Source: Agrobacterium rubi TR3 = NBRC 13261 (GTDB lineage Bacteria; Pseudomonadota; Alphaproteobacteria; Rhizobiales; Rhizobiaceae). Taken from it: a stretch of DNA of 64,000 nt. Position 1 is the stretch's first letter; each line of letters starts with the position of its first letter. The notes under the pieces were generated by a model. The model ran no database searches. It was given only the letters and a program-made list of their open reading frames with translations, and was not told the DNA's origin. This document shows positions 9,326 through 16,479 of the stretch, one piece after another. A program made the translations under genes and the position numbers. The stretch is taken from assembly GCF_000739935.1 (NCBI RefSeq), contig NZ_BBJU01000011.1:1-64000 (forward strand). Reading direction: 5' to 3'.

Positions 9326-10539
9326 GTCACGCCGAAGAGGAAACCATTCCCTTTCTGATGGATCGTGCTCCATTATGGCAGCGGATGATCTGCCGCCGCG
9401 TGAGCAACATGACCTACGGTCGGCTGACCCTCGTCTTCCCCGGCGGATGCGAATATGTCGTCAGCGGCCCCGAACCCGGCCCGCACGGCGTCATCAGCCT
9501 GAACCGCGGCCGCGTCGTGCGCCGTCTGGTGATGGGCGGAAGCCTGGGCTTTGCGCAATCCTATATGGACGGCGATTGGGACAGCCCCGATCTGGTCAGC
9601 CTGCTGGAACTGGCCATCGCCAACGAAAAAAACTGGCAGGCCGTGTCCGAACCATCACGGCTGGTATCGGCCTTTGCGCTTCTGCGCCACCGCCTGCGCC
9701 GCAATTCGAAGGCTGGCAGCCGTCGCAACATCGCGTTCCACTACGACCTCGGCAACCGCTTCTATTCGGCGTGGCTGGACGAGACCATGACCTATTCCTC
9801 GGCGCTTTTCGAGAAACCCGGCCTCAGCCTTGCGGAAGCACAGAATGCTAAATACGACCGCATTGTCGAGCAACTGAACATCGGGCCTGACGACCATGTC
9901 TTGGAAGTCGGTTGCGGCTGGGGCGGCTTTGCCGAATATGCCATTGCCAAGACCGGCTGCCGCGTGACCGGCCTTACGCTTTCCACCGAGCAGGCCGATT
10001 TCGCACGGGCACGGCTTGCGAAGGCGGGTCTTGCCGAGCGCGCCGATATCCGGCTGGAAGATTACCGCGATTGCCAGGGCCAATATTCGAAAATCGTCTC
10101 CATCGAGATGTTCGAAGCCGTGGGCGAAGAAAACTGGAGCACCTATTTCCGCCGCCTGCGCGAGTTGCTGGCACCCGGTGGTGAAGCGATGGTGCAGGTC
10201 ATTACCATCGATGAAAGCCGCTTCGACGAATATAGCCGCAATGCCGACTTCATCCAGACCTACATCTTCCCCGGTGGCATGCTGCCCTCCATCACCAAGT
10301 TTCGCGATGCGGCGACGCGTGAGGGTTTTGCCAACACCGATATGCTTCGCTTCGGCAAGGATTACGATCGCACGCTGATGCTGTGGGACCGCGCCTTCCT
10401 TGCCAATTGGCACCGCATCGAGCCCCTTGGTTTCGATGAGCGTTTTCGCCGGATGTGGCGCTATTACCTGCATTATTGCTCTGCCGGTTTTCGCGCCGGT
10501 ACCATCGATGTCGTCCAGTTCAAGCTGAGAAACGCTTGA
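9322..10539 (+). CDS. cfa: Cyclopropane-fatty-acyl-phospholipid synthase
   Basis: This 405-residue S-adenosylmethionine-dependent enzyme adds a methylene bridge to double bonds of membrane phospholipid acyl chains. The AdoMet motif VLEVGCGWGGFAEYA is at about residues 193-207, preceded by FHYDLGNRFY, which is typical of the CFA family. Placement beside rpoE-chrR fits cfaA of the R. sphaeroides singlet-oxygen regulon. It is the last gene of the three-gene operon. Paralogues exist in rhizobia, so the symbol is generic. Confidence 0.92.
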   Translation: MSHAEEETIPFLMDRAPLWQRMICRRVSNMTYGRLTLVFPGGCEYVVSGPEPGPHGVISLNRGRVVRRLVMGGSLGFAQSYMDGDWDSPDLVSLLELAIANEKNWQAVSEPSRLVSAFALLRHRLRRNSKAGSRRNIAFHYDLGNRFYSAWLDETMTYSSALFEKPGLSLAEAQNAKYDRIVEQLNIGPDDHVLEVGCGWGGFAEYAIAKTGCRVTGLTLSTEQADFARARLAKAGLAERADIRLEDYRDCQGQYSKIVSIEMFEAVGEENWSTYFRRLRELLAPGGEAMVQVITIDESRFDEYSRNADFIQTYIFPGGMLPSITKFRDAATREGFANTDMLRFGKDYDRTLMLWDRAFLANWHRIEPLGFDERFRRMWRYYLHYCSAGFRAGTIDVVQFKLRNA

Positions 10540-10599
10540 AGGTGGCACACATGCTGAGAGGGCAATTTCCTCGCGCACAATGAAATTACCAGCAGGGAT

Positions 10600-10624
10600 G
10601 GAACTTCCAGAAGGCATTCACGTT
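10600..10624 (+). promoter_or_regulatory. Candidate EcfG (general stress) promoter
   Basis: GGAAC at 10600-10604 and CGTT at 10621-10624 are separated by 16 bases, an exact match to the EcfG/RpoE2 consensus of rhizobia. It would drive the small membrane peptide gene at 10705. Confidence 0.6.
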
Positions 10625-10704
10625 ACGGTGAGTGTCTTGTTTTAGCGTCAAATATTTTAGTGCCGACCGAATGGCCCGTTTGATGCCCAACCTGGAGAGT
10701 ATCC

Positions 10705-10779
10705 ATGAATCAGATTATCTACATCGTCGGCCTGGTGGTCATCGTTCTCGCTATTCTGTCGTTCTTCGGCTTCCGTTGA
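10705..10779 (+). CDS. 24-residue single-pass membrane peptide
   Basis: ATG to TGA encodes MNQIIYIVGLVVIVLAILSF followed by FGFR. The peptide is one hydrophobic helix with a terminal arginine. A good ribosome binding site (GGAGAG) lies 6 bases before the ATG. Short hypothetical proteins of this form recur in Rhizobiales, so I regard it as a genuine gene, probably a small inner-membrane stress protein. A candidate EcfG promoter lies about 80 bases upstream. Apart from this gene and its promoter, the 343-base interval after cfa holds only the promoter of the DUF982 gene. Confidence 0.62.
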   Translation: MNQIIYIVGLVVIVLAILSFFGFR

Positions 10780-10829
10780 GATTATATTCTGGTTGCAACC
10801 TTAAGCTTTCGCGAATATTCTCGCTTATG

Positions 10830-10855
10830 GGAACCATGTCGACGCGCTGTTCGTT
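10830..10855 (+). promoter_or_regulatory. Candidate EcfG (general stress) promoter of the DUF982 gene
   Basis: GGAAC at 10830-10834 and CGTT at 10852-10855 are separated by 17 bases, matching the EcfG consensus. The start codon of the DUF982 gene follows 28 bases later, with AGGGAGGTG as ribosome binding site. Confidence 0.62.
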
Positions 10856-10882
10856 GACATGGGCTGTTAGGGAGGTGTCCGA

Positions 10883-11128
10883 ATGAAGCAGGCAATATGG
10901 ACAGAACCTGTCGAAGTGAATTTCGACAAGAATACCAGAAACGTCATCGCCGGGCCGTTCGATGCTCTGGCGCTTTTAACTGAAAACTGGCCGCATGTGC
11001 GGGGTTTGACCTTCGTTCGAGCCCGCAGTGCATGCCGCGCCGCTCTGGACGGTCGCAAATCCGTCGAGGAAGCGCGCCGTTGGTTTGAAGACGCGGTATC
11101 AGAAGCTAGAAAACAGAAGAAGCACTGA
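10883..11128 (+). CDS. DUF982 family protein
   Basis: This 81-residue soluble protein matches DUF982, a family expanded in rhizobia and of unknown role. The diagnostic segment is the GPFDALALLTENWPHVRG region (about 28-45) followed by CRAALDGRKSVEEAR. It has its own candidate EcfG promoter and ends at a strong bidirectional terminator. Confidence 0.85.
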   Translation: MKQAIWTEPVEVNFDKNTRNVIAGPFDALALLTENWPHVRGLTFVRARSACRAALDGRKSVEEARRWFEDAVSEARKQKKH

Positions 11129-11162
11129 CGACAAGACGCTGGCACTCCAGCGACGTCAGCTC

Positions 11163-11192
11163 AAAAAAATGGCCCCGATCGGGGCCATTTTT
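11163..11192. terminator. Bidirectional rho-independent terminator
   Basis: AAAATGGCCCC-GATC-GGGGCCATTTT is an 11-base-pair perfect stem with A/T runs on both sides. It separates the DUF982 gene (plus strand) from the convergent PRC-barrel gene (minus strand). Confidence 0.9.
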
Positions 11193-11201
11193 CGTTGACG
11201 G

Positions 11202-11594
11202 TTACATCCAGTAAGGCGGGACGCCGTAGTAGTCATAGACCTTGCGGTCATCGTTGCCGAACAAGCTGTCATCATCGCGGTTTGCGAATTTGGGGCCATT
11301 CTCGATCTGCTCTTTAGTGAGATCAATGCGGTAGCCATCCAACTCTTCGTCGTAATGCAACTTTTCCCATGGAAGTGGATAGTAGTCATCACCAATACCG
11401 AGGAAGCCGCCAAAGCTCAAAACAGCGTAGGCGACACGGCCGCCGCGCTTTTCAAGAATGATGCGCTGGATCGAGCCGATCTTCTTGCTGTCAGCGCCGT
11501 AGACGCTGGTGCCTTCGACCTTGTCACTGGCAATGAAGCTTGGCGTATCCTTGACGTAAGGATCCTGGCCTGCCTGAGGGGTGTGATGTACCAT
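11202..11594 (-). CDS. PRC-barrel domain protein
   Basis: This 130-residue protein has one PRC-barrel domain (about residues 20-85; SDKVEGTSVYGADSKKIGSI) and a charged tail ending in GVPPYWM. The start MVHHTPQ is chosen because AAGGAGG sits 7 bases upstream; the frame is open further but lacks a signal. PRC-barrel proteins of this size are common general-stress proteins in rhizobia. A possible EcfG promoter (GGAAC, 11653-11657 on the minus strand) lies upstream. Confidence 0.87.
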   Translation of the reverse strand: MVHHTPQAGQDPYVKDTPSFIASDKVEGTSVYGADSKKIGSIQRIILEKRGGRVAYAVLSFGGFLGIGDDYYPLPWEKLHYDEELDGYRIDLTKEQIENGPKFANRDDDSLFGNDDRKVYDYYGVPPYWM

Positions 11595-11633
11595 AACGCT
11601 TCCTCCTTTGCTTATATTCGTTATGGTTTGTAA

Positions 11634-11657
11634 ATCCTCACGCCGCGAAATCGTTCC
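11634..11657 (-). promoter_or_regulatory. Possible EcfG promoter of the PRC-barrel gene
   Basis: On the minus strand GGAAC at 11657-11653 is followed after 18 bases by TTTA. The -35 is perfect but the -10 reads GATT instead of CGTT, so this is weaker than the two neighbouring sites. Confidence 0.35.
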
Positions 11658-11670
11658 GCCCTTTGTCCTT

Positions 11671-11952
11671 TCAATGCCAGTCCAGCTTGTCGACGTCCTC
11701 GCGAAAAGCAAAGCGCAGCAGGTGGCTTTCGACCACCGATTTCGCCCGATCGAGCTTCTCTTCATCCGGCGCCGTCACCGCGATTTTGAGGCGGTCAGCC
11801 TCCGCATCGAGGCTAGCCGTGCCGAAATCGAAAGTGCATTCGCCGTGGGTGTCGGAATAGTTGACCTCGATCTTGTGGGCAAAATGTTTGAAAAGCTGGA
11901 CGAGATATTTGCTGCCGCTTTCCGTGACCAGTTCCGATGTTGCTGCCAGCAT
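11671..11952 (-). CDS. DUF2218 family protein
   Basis: This 93-residue protein matches DUF2218: SGSKYLVQLFKHFAHKIEV near the start, a central ECTFDFGTASLDAE strand pair and the ending FAFREDVDKLDWH. In other bacteria such genes are often next to siderophore or iron-uptake genes, and here a ferric-iron transporter follows. The ribosome binding site GGAAGGAAA is good. Molecular function is unknown. Confidence 0.83.
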   Translation of the reverse strand: MLAATSELVTESGSKYLVQLFKHFAHKIEVNYSDTHGECTFDFGTASLDAEADRLKIAVTAPDEEKLDRAKSVVESHLLRFAFREDVDKLDWH

Positions 11953-12049
11953 GTCGTTTCCTTCCGCATAACATGAATAATTTACTCATGATTATTGCGA
12001 GCGGCGGGATTTGGCAAATGAAAAGACCGTAATAAGGGGCGGATTGGCT

Positions 12050-13726
12050 CTAAGTCCTGATGCGTCCGACCCGGGCAAGCACCATGACGGGCAAGATGCC
12101 GATCACCACGATGGCGAGTGCCGCAATCGAGGCTTCCTCATAGGTGCCCCGCGCGGCCTCGCCATAAAGATGGGTGGCGAAGGTTTCGAAGTTCAGCGGG
12201 CGCAGCAGCAATGTGGCTGGCAGTTCCTTGACGCAATCCACGAAAACCAGCAATGCGGCAGCGGCCATGGCTGCCTTCGACAAGGGCAGATGAATGCTGC
12301 GGAAGGTGCCTGTCGAGCTGCGGCCAAGGGATCGCGACGCCTGATCGAAGGACAGGGGAATGCGGCTCAGCCCCGCATCGATACCGCCGCCTGCAATCGT
12401 CAGGAAGCGCGCCGCATAGGCAAAGATCAGCGCCGACCCGCTGCCGATCAACAAGAGACCGGTGGAGATGCCGAACCACTGCCGCATCATTTCATCGACA
12501 AACCGATCAAACCCGCCAAGTGCAATCAGCACGCCGATGGCAATAACGGTTCCAGGTGCAGCATAGCCGACGGTGGCCAGGCGGAAGGACCAGCGCGCGG
12601 TTTTTCCCGGCGCAAGCCGCATGGCGTAGGCGACGACCAGCCCTGCCCCGACCGTTACCAGCGTGGCAGTGCCGGCAAAGAGGACGGTGTTGAAGGCTTC
12701 TGCGGCGAAGCGTGACGAGAGACCGCTGAACTGAAACCGCTTCCATGCCTCCACCACCAGATAGATCGCGGGAGCCACAAAGCCGACGAGGATTGGCAGG
12801 CTGCCGAGACCCAACGCCAGAAAACCGTAAAGCCCATGAAGACGTGCGGGGGCGAGAACCGTGCTTTTCTGGGCGGATGCGGAATAACGTTGCCTGCGCC
12901 GCGCCCAGCGCTCCATCGCAACCAGTGCGACGACCAAAAGCAGCATGCAGAGCGCGATCTGCGCCGCACCCGGCAGGTCCGACTTGGTAACCCAGGTGGT
13001 GTAGATGGACACGGTCAGCGTCCGCACGCCCAGAAATTCCGACGCACCGATATCGTTCAGTGCTTCCATCAGTGCGAGGCTGACACCGACCGCAATGGCC
13101 GGACGCGCAAGCGGCACGGCAACGCGAAAGAACAGCGCGTTGCGAGAGGTTCCGAGCATGCGCGCAGCATCGAGGAGGTTTCCCGCCTGCGTCAGAAACA
13201 TCGCCCTGACAGGAATGTAGACGTAAGGATAAAGCACGAAGCCGAGCAGGATGATGCAGCCGGTCATCGAGCGGATATCGGGCAGCCGGAATTCACGCGG
13301 GCTGGAATATCCCAGCACCCAGCGCACCACGCCCTGTACCGGCCCAAGCGGATGCAGAATATCGAGATAGGCGTAGGCGACGATATAAGTCGGCATGGCG
13401 AGCGGCAGCAGCAGCGCCCATTCCAACAGCTTTCGCCCGCGGAAATCATAGGCGCTGACAAGCCAAGCGCTGGTGGTGCCGATGACCCCGGCAAGCATAC
13501 CAACGCCGAGCAGCAGGACAAGCGTTTCGGGAAGTGCGGTTGCCAGCACGGTCTCACGCAGATGCTGCCAAAGTCCGGTTGAGCCTTTCATCGCTTCTGA
13601 CAGCAGCGCCAGAACCGGCAGCATCGCGAGCGCGGCGATGACGCAGGACAATGCCAGCCACCAGAATGCAGAGTTGATCCGCAGTCTGCGTTTGGACGGA
13701 ATGGCTATGCGGGTGGTGGCGTGCAT
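12050..13726 (-). CDS. Ferric iron ABC transporter permease (FbpB/SfuB type)
   Basis: This 558-residue protein carries two fused binding-protein-dependent permease domains with about twelve membrane segments, the arrangement of FbpB/AfuB ferric transporters. The MHATTRIAIPSK start is preferred; an in-frame upstream ATG at 13807 would add 27 residues that run through a hairpin. The matching binding protein lies upstream on the same strand and the ATPase beyond that. A 250-base gap holding palindromic repeats separates it from the binding protein gene. Confidence 0.88.
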   Translation of the reverse strand: MHATTRIAIPSKRRLRINSAFWWLALSCVIAALAMLPVLALLSEAMKGSTGLWQHLRETVLATALPETLVLLLGVGMLAGVIGTTSAWLVSAYDFRGRKLLEWALLLPLAMPTYIVAYAYLDILHPLGPVQGVVRWVLGYSSPREFRLPDIRSMTGCIILLGFVLYPYVYIPVRAMFLTQAGNLLDAARMLGTSRNALFFRVAVPLARPAIAVGVSLALMEALNDIGASEFLGVRTLTVSIYTTWVTKSDLPGAAQIALCMLLLVVALVAMERWARRRQRYSASAQKSTVLAPARLHGLYGFLALGLGSLPILVGFVAPAIYLVVEAWKRFQFSGLSSRFAAEAFNTVLFAGTATLVTVGAGLVVAYAMRLAPGKTARWSFRLATVGYAAPGTVIAIGVLIALGGFDRFVDEMMRQWFGISTGLLLIGSGSALIFAYAARFLTIAGGGIDAGLSRIPLSFDQASRSLGRSSTGTFRSIHLPLSKAAMAAAALLVFVDCVKELPATLLLRPLNFETFATHLYGEAARGTYEEASIAALAIVVIGILPVMVLARVGRIRT

Positions 13727-13778
13727 GCTGATCTTGGGGTTTTGCCGTATGAACATACAGGCTGCTGGAAACAGGCAA

Positions 13779-13801
13779 GGCGCCCGCGTGAAACGGGCGC
13801 C
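13779..13801 (-). repeat. GC-rich hairpin upstream of the iron permease gene
   Basis: GGCGCCCG-CGTGAAA-CGGGCGCC is a perfect 8-base-pair stem. There is no good T run after it on the minus strand, so it is not a convincing terminator. It sits between the repeat element and the permease start and may help limit read-through or stabilise RNA ends. Confidence 0.5.
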
Positions 13802-13832
13802 TGACATGGGTGGTCGGTGAGGTTTCCCTCTT

Positions 13833-13943
13833 CCGTCATACCGGCCTTAAGCCGGTATCCAATGCCGCGCGTCGCGCGGTTAAAGAGTCTTTCAGCCCAA
13901 GAATTTGGGCTGGCTGGACCCCGTATCGAGTACGGAGTGACGG
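13833..13943. repeat. Multi-hairpin palindromic intergenic repeat element
   Basis: This 111-base element is bounded by CCGTCA and TGACGG and contains four hairpins in a row: ATACCGGC/GCCGGTAT, CGCGCG/CGCGCG, CAGCCCAA/TTTGGGCTG and CCGTA/TACGG. It resembles the mosaic palindromic repeats (RIME-like) scattered between genes in Rhizobiaceae. It lies between the iron-binding-protein gene and the permease gene. Confidence 0.7.
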
Positions 13944-13979
13944 GGTGTAAGGAACCGCAGTCCCAAAGAGCGAGCGCCC

Positions 13980-15002
13980 TTAATTATCGAACCCGACCTT
14001 GTCTACCAACTGGCTGGCTTCCTTGCGGTGCGACACGATTTCCGTCAGTGGCTTGGAGTCGATCTTCAGGTCGCCGAAGGACGCCACGATCTTGTCGAGG
14101 GCAGCGCCCTTTTTGACCGGGTATTCGTAGTTGGCCTCGGCATAAATTTTCTGAGCTTCGTCGGACACCAGATATTCGAGAAGCTTGACGGCCTCTGCCT
14201 TGTTCGGTGCGTTCTTGGCGACGGCTGCACCTGAAACGTTCACCTGCGTGCCGCCATCCTTGAAGGTTGGCAGGATGACCTTGATGGCCTCGCCCCACTT
14301 GACCTGCTCCTCGCCGCCCTTGCCGGAGCGCATCAGGCCGACATAATAGGAATTGGCGATACCGATATCGCAAATGCCGCCGAGGATATCCTTGGCCACA
14401 TCACGGTCGCCGCCGCCAGCCTTGCGGGCCAGATTGTCTTTCACGCCTGCCAACCACTTTTCGGTGGCCTCAGCGCCGTGGTGGGCGATGTAATCGGCAA
14501 ACAATGCTGTGTTATAAGGATGCTGGCCAGCACGAATGCAGATCTTGCCCTTCCACTTGGCATCGGCGAGGTCTTCATAATTGAACGAGGATAGATCGAC
14601 GTCCTTGGCGGCGTAGAGAACGCGGGCACGCATGGAGAGCGCAAACCAGTTGCCTTTGGCATCGCGCAGCTCTGCAGGAATGGCCTTGGTCAGCACCTCG
14701 GATTCGACTGGCTGGGTCACGCCCTTTTCAACGAGATCGACCAGATTACCGGCGTCGACCGTCATCAAAACGTCGGCAGGTGAGCTTGCGCCTTCGCTCA
14801 AAACGCGCTCGGCCAGACCGTCTTTGAGAAACACGGAGTTGACCTTGACACCACTTTCCTTGGTAAAGGCGTCGAGCAGCGGCTGCATCAGTGCCGGTTC
14901 GCGGGTCGTGTAGATGTTGAGTTCCGCAGCATTCGCCACTCCGGCCGCAAAGGCCATGGTGCTGGCAAGAAGTGCAAGTTTTGTGACGGTCGACGATGTC
15001 AT
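13980..15002 (-). CDS. Ferric iron ABC transporter substrate-binding protein (FbpA/SfuA type)
   Basis: This 340-residue periplasmic protein starts MTSSTVTKLALLASTMAFAAG with a clear signal peptide cut after ANA. The mature start AELNIYTTREPALMQPLLDAF is typical of iron(III)-binding FbpA-type proteins, and the paired tyrosines in the C-terminal half (IANSYYVGLMRSG) are the usual iron ligands. A RirA-like operator (TGA-N9-TCA) lies 52 bases upstream. It presumably hands iron to the two-domain permease encoded downstream. Confidence 0.9.
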   Translation of the reverse strand: MTSSTVTKLALLASTMAFAAGVANAAELNIYTTREPALMQPLLDAFTKESGVKVNSVFLKDGLAERVLSEGASSPADVLMTVDAGNLVDLVEKGVTQPVESEVLTKAIPAELRDAKGNWFALSMRARVLYAAKDVDLSSFNYEDLADAKWKGKICIRAGQHPYNTALFADYIAHHGAEATEKWLAGVKDNLARKAGGGDRDVAKDILGGICDIGIANSYYVGLMRSGKGGEEQVKWGEAIKVILPTFKDGGTQVNVSGAAVAKNAPNKAEAVKLLEYLVSDEAQKIYAEANYEYPVKKGAALDKIVASFGDLKIDSKPLTEIVSHRKEASQLVDKVGFDN

Positions 15003-15053
15003 GTCTATCCCCCTGTGACGTGAAAATGATGTTGGAGATGCATGCACCATACC

Positions 15054-15068
15054 TGATCGATTAAATCA
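15054..15068. promoter_or_regulatory. Candidate RirA iron-responsive operator upstream of the iron-binding protein gene
   Basis: TGATCGATTAAATCA fits the IRO motif TGA-N9-TCA recognised by RirA in rhizobia and is nearly palindromic. A second site with the same half-sites lies at 16237-16251 before the ATPase gene. Confidence 0.6.
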
Positions 15069-15150
15069 AGTTATATCCCTGCGATTTTCAGGGTGATTTT
15101 CTCACTTTGAGTTGAATACAGGGCTTTTTTTGAGCTGAAAATGTTAAGAT

Positions 15151-16203
15151 TCAATCTGGAGTAAAGGTTAGCACAGTATCCCTCGCCACGGACAGATTGA
15201 CAGTTTCAACATCGACAGGTGTGCGGCGCATGCTGCGAACCCGCAAATCCTGCGCGAGACCGTCCACGCTCACGGCCACCTGTTCGATCTCGCCCATGAA
15301 CACACGGCTGGTGATGCGCCCGGAAATCTCAGCGCCAGCATCCGACGGAGAGATGGTGATCGCGCTGGGGCGGATATAGGCGAAGCCCTTGGTACCTTCG
15401 CGCAGATCGCCCTTATGCGCAAAGCTGCCGATCGGCGTTTCCAGATGCCCGTTTCTGACCGTGCCCTCCACCTTGTTGAAAGCACAGAAAAAATCGGCGG
15501 CATAACGGCTGACGGGGTTGTCATGCAGCTCATAGCCGGTGCCGGTCTGCACGATGCGGCCCTGCTGCATCAGCACCACGCGGTCACCCGCAGACAATGC
15601 CTCTTCCGGGTCATGCGTGACCATGATGGCTGTCGTTTCCAGGTCTCGCAGCAAGCCAAGCGTTTCTTCGCGCACGCTGTCGCGAAGGCCGCGGTCCAGA
15701 TTGGAGAAAGGCTCGTCCATCAAAAGGATGTCCGGCTTGGGTGCGAGTGCTCGCGCCAGGGCCACGCGCTGCTGCTCGCCGCCTGACAGCGTATGCGGAT
15801 AGCGCTTGGCGAGATCGGCCAAGCGCACATGCTCGATCATCGCGGCAGCGCGCGCGCGCGCTTGAGCTTTCGGCTGCCCCTTTAAGCCAAACAACACGTT
15901 CTGCTCGACAGTCAAATGTGGGAAAAGTGCATAGTCCTGAAACACGAAACCGATGCGCCGCTTTTCCGGCTCCATGAATGTCGTCGGACCAGCGATTTCG
16001 CGCCCGTTCATGAAGACGGCACCGGCATCGGGCGTTTCCACACCGGCGATGATGCGTAAAAGCGTGGATTTGCCGCAGCCTGAGCGCCCGACAAGGCAGA
16101 TGATTTCGCCGCGCATGACCGTCAGGTCGATGCCCTCAAGCACACTCACATCGCCGAAGCGTTTTCCAATGGTGCTGAGGTGCAGCGCTGCGGTATCTGG
16201 CAT
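15151..16203 (-). CDS. Ferric iron ABC transporter ATP-binding protein (FbpC/SfuC type)
   Basis: This 350-residue ATPase has Walker A GRSGCGKST (about residues 38-46), signature LSGGEQQR, Walker B ILLMDEPFSN and the H-loop MVTHD, followed by a C-terminal regulatory TOBE-like domain with FAYIRPSAI. The domain order and length match iron(III)/spermidine-type ATPases. It is the first gene of the cluster on this strand; the binding-protein gene follows after 148 bases without an obvious terminator. A RirA-like operator lies about 35 bases upstream of the start. Confidence 0.89.
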   Translation of the reverse strand: MPDTAALHLSTIGKRFGDVSVLEGIDLTVMRGEIICLVGRSGCGKSTLLRIIAGVETPDAGAVFMNGREIAGPTTFMEPEKRRIGFVFQDYALFPHLTVEQNVLFGLKGQPKAQARARAAAMIEHVRLADLAKRYPHTLSGGEQQRVALARALAPKPDILLMDEPFSNLDRGLRDSVREETLGLLRDLETTAIMVTHDPEEALSAGDRVVLMQQGRIVQTGTGYELHDNPVSRYAADFFCAFNKVEGTVRNGHLETPIGSFAHKGDLREGTKGFAYIRPSAITISPSDAGAEISGRITSRVFMGEIEQVAVSVDGLAQDLRVRSMRRTPVDVETVNLSVARDTVLTFTPD

Positions 16204-16236
16204 GTCCGTTTTCCGTGTTCTTCTGTTCGGTTTTGT

Positions 16237-16251
16237 TGATCGCGCAAATCA
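16237..16251. promoter_or_regulatory. Candidate RirA iron-responsive operator upstream of the iron ATPase gene
   Basis: TGATCGCGCAAATCA fits TGA-N9-TCA and shares TGATCG and AAATCA with the site at 15054-15068. The remaining part of the 276-base gap before fadD shows no other signal I can support. Confidence 0.6.
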
Positions 16252-16479
16252 GGATTAAAGTCAAAAACCAATCACCACGTCTCCATGCGCCCTTCCACAG
16301 GGCACACCGGATTTGGCAGGCGATAGTTGACGTTTACGTTAGAGTTAAATACGCTGATGTGAGTGGATGGTTTTGGAGGCTTCATCTACGATTGCAAAAT
16401 TGGCGGGTTCATGACTGTTTGGCTGAGGAGCGGGCAGATATGATCGCAAACGTTGCAAGTGCCGGCATGGGAGGACGAA

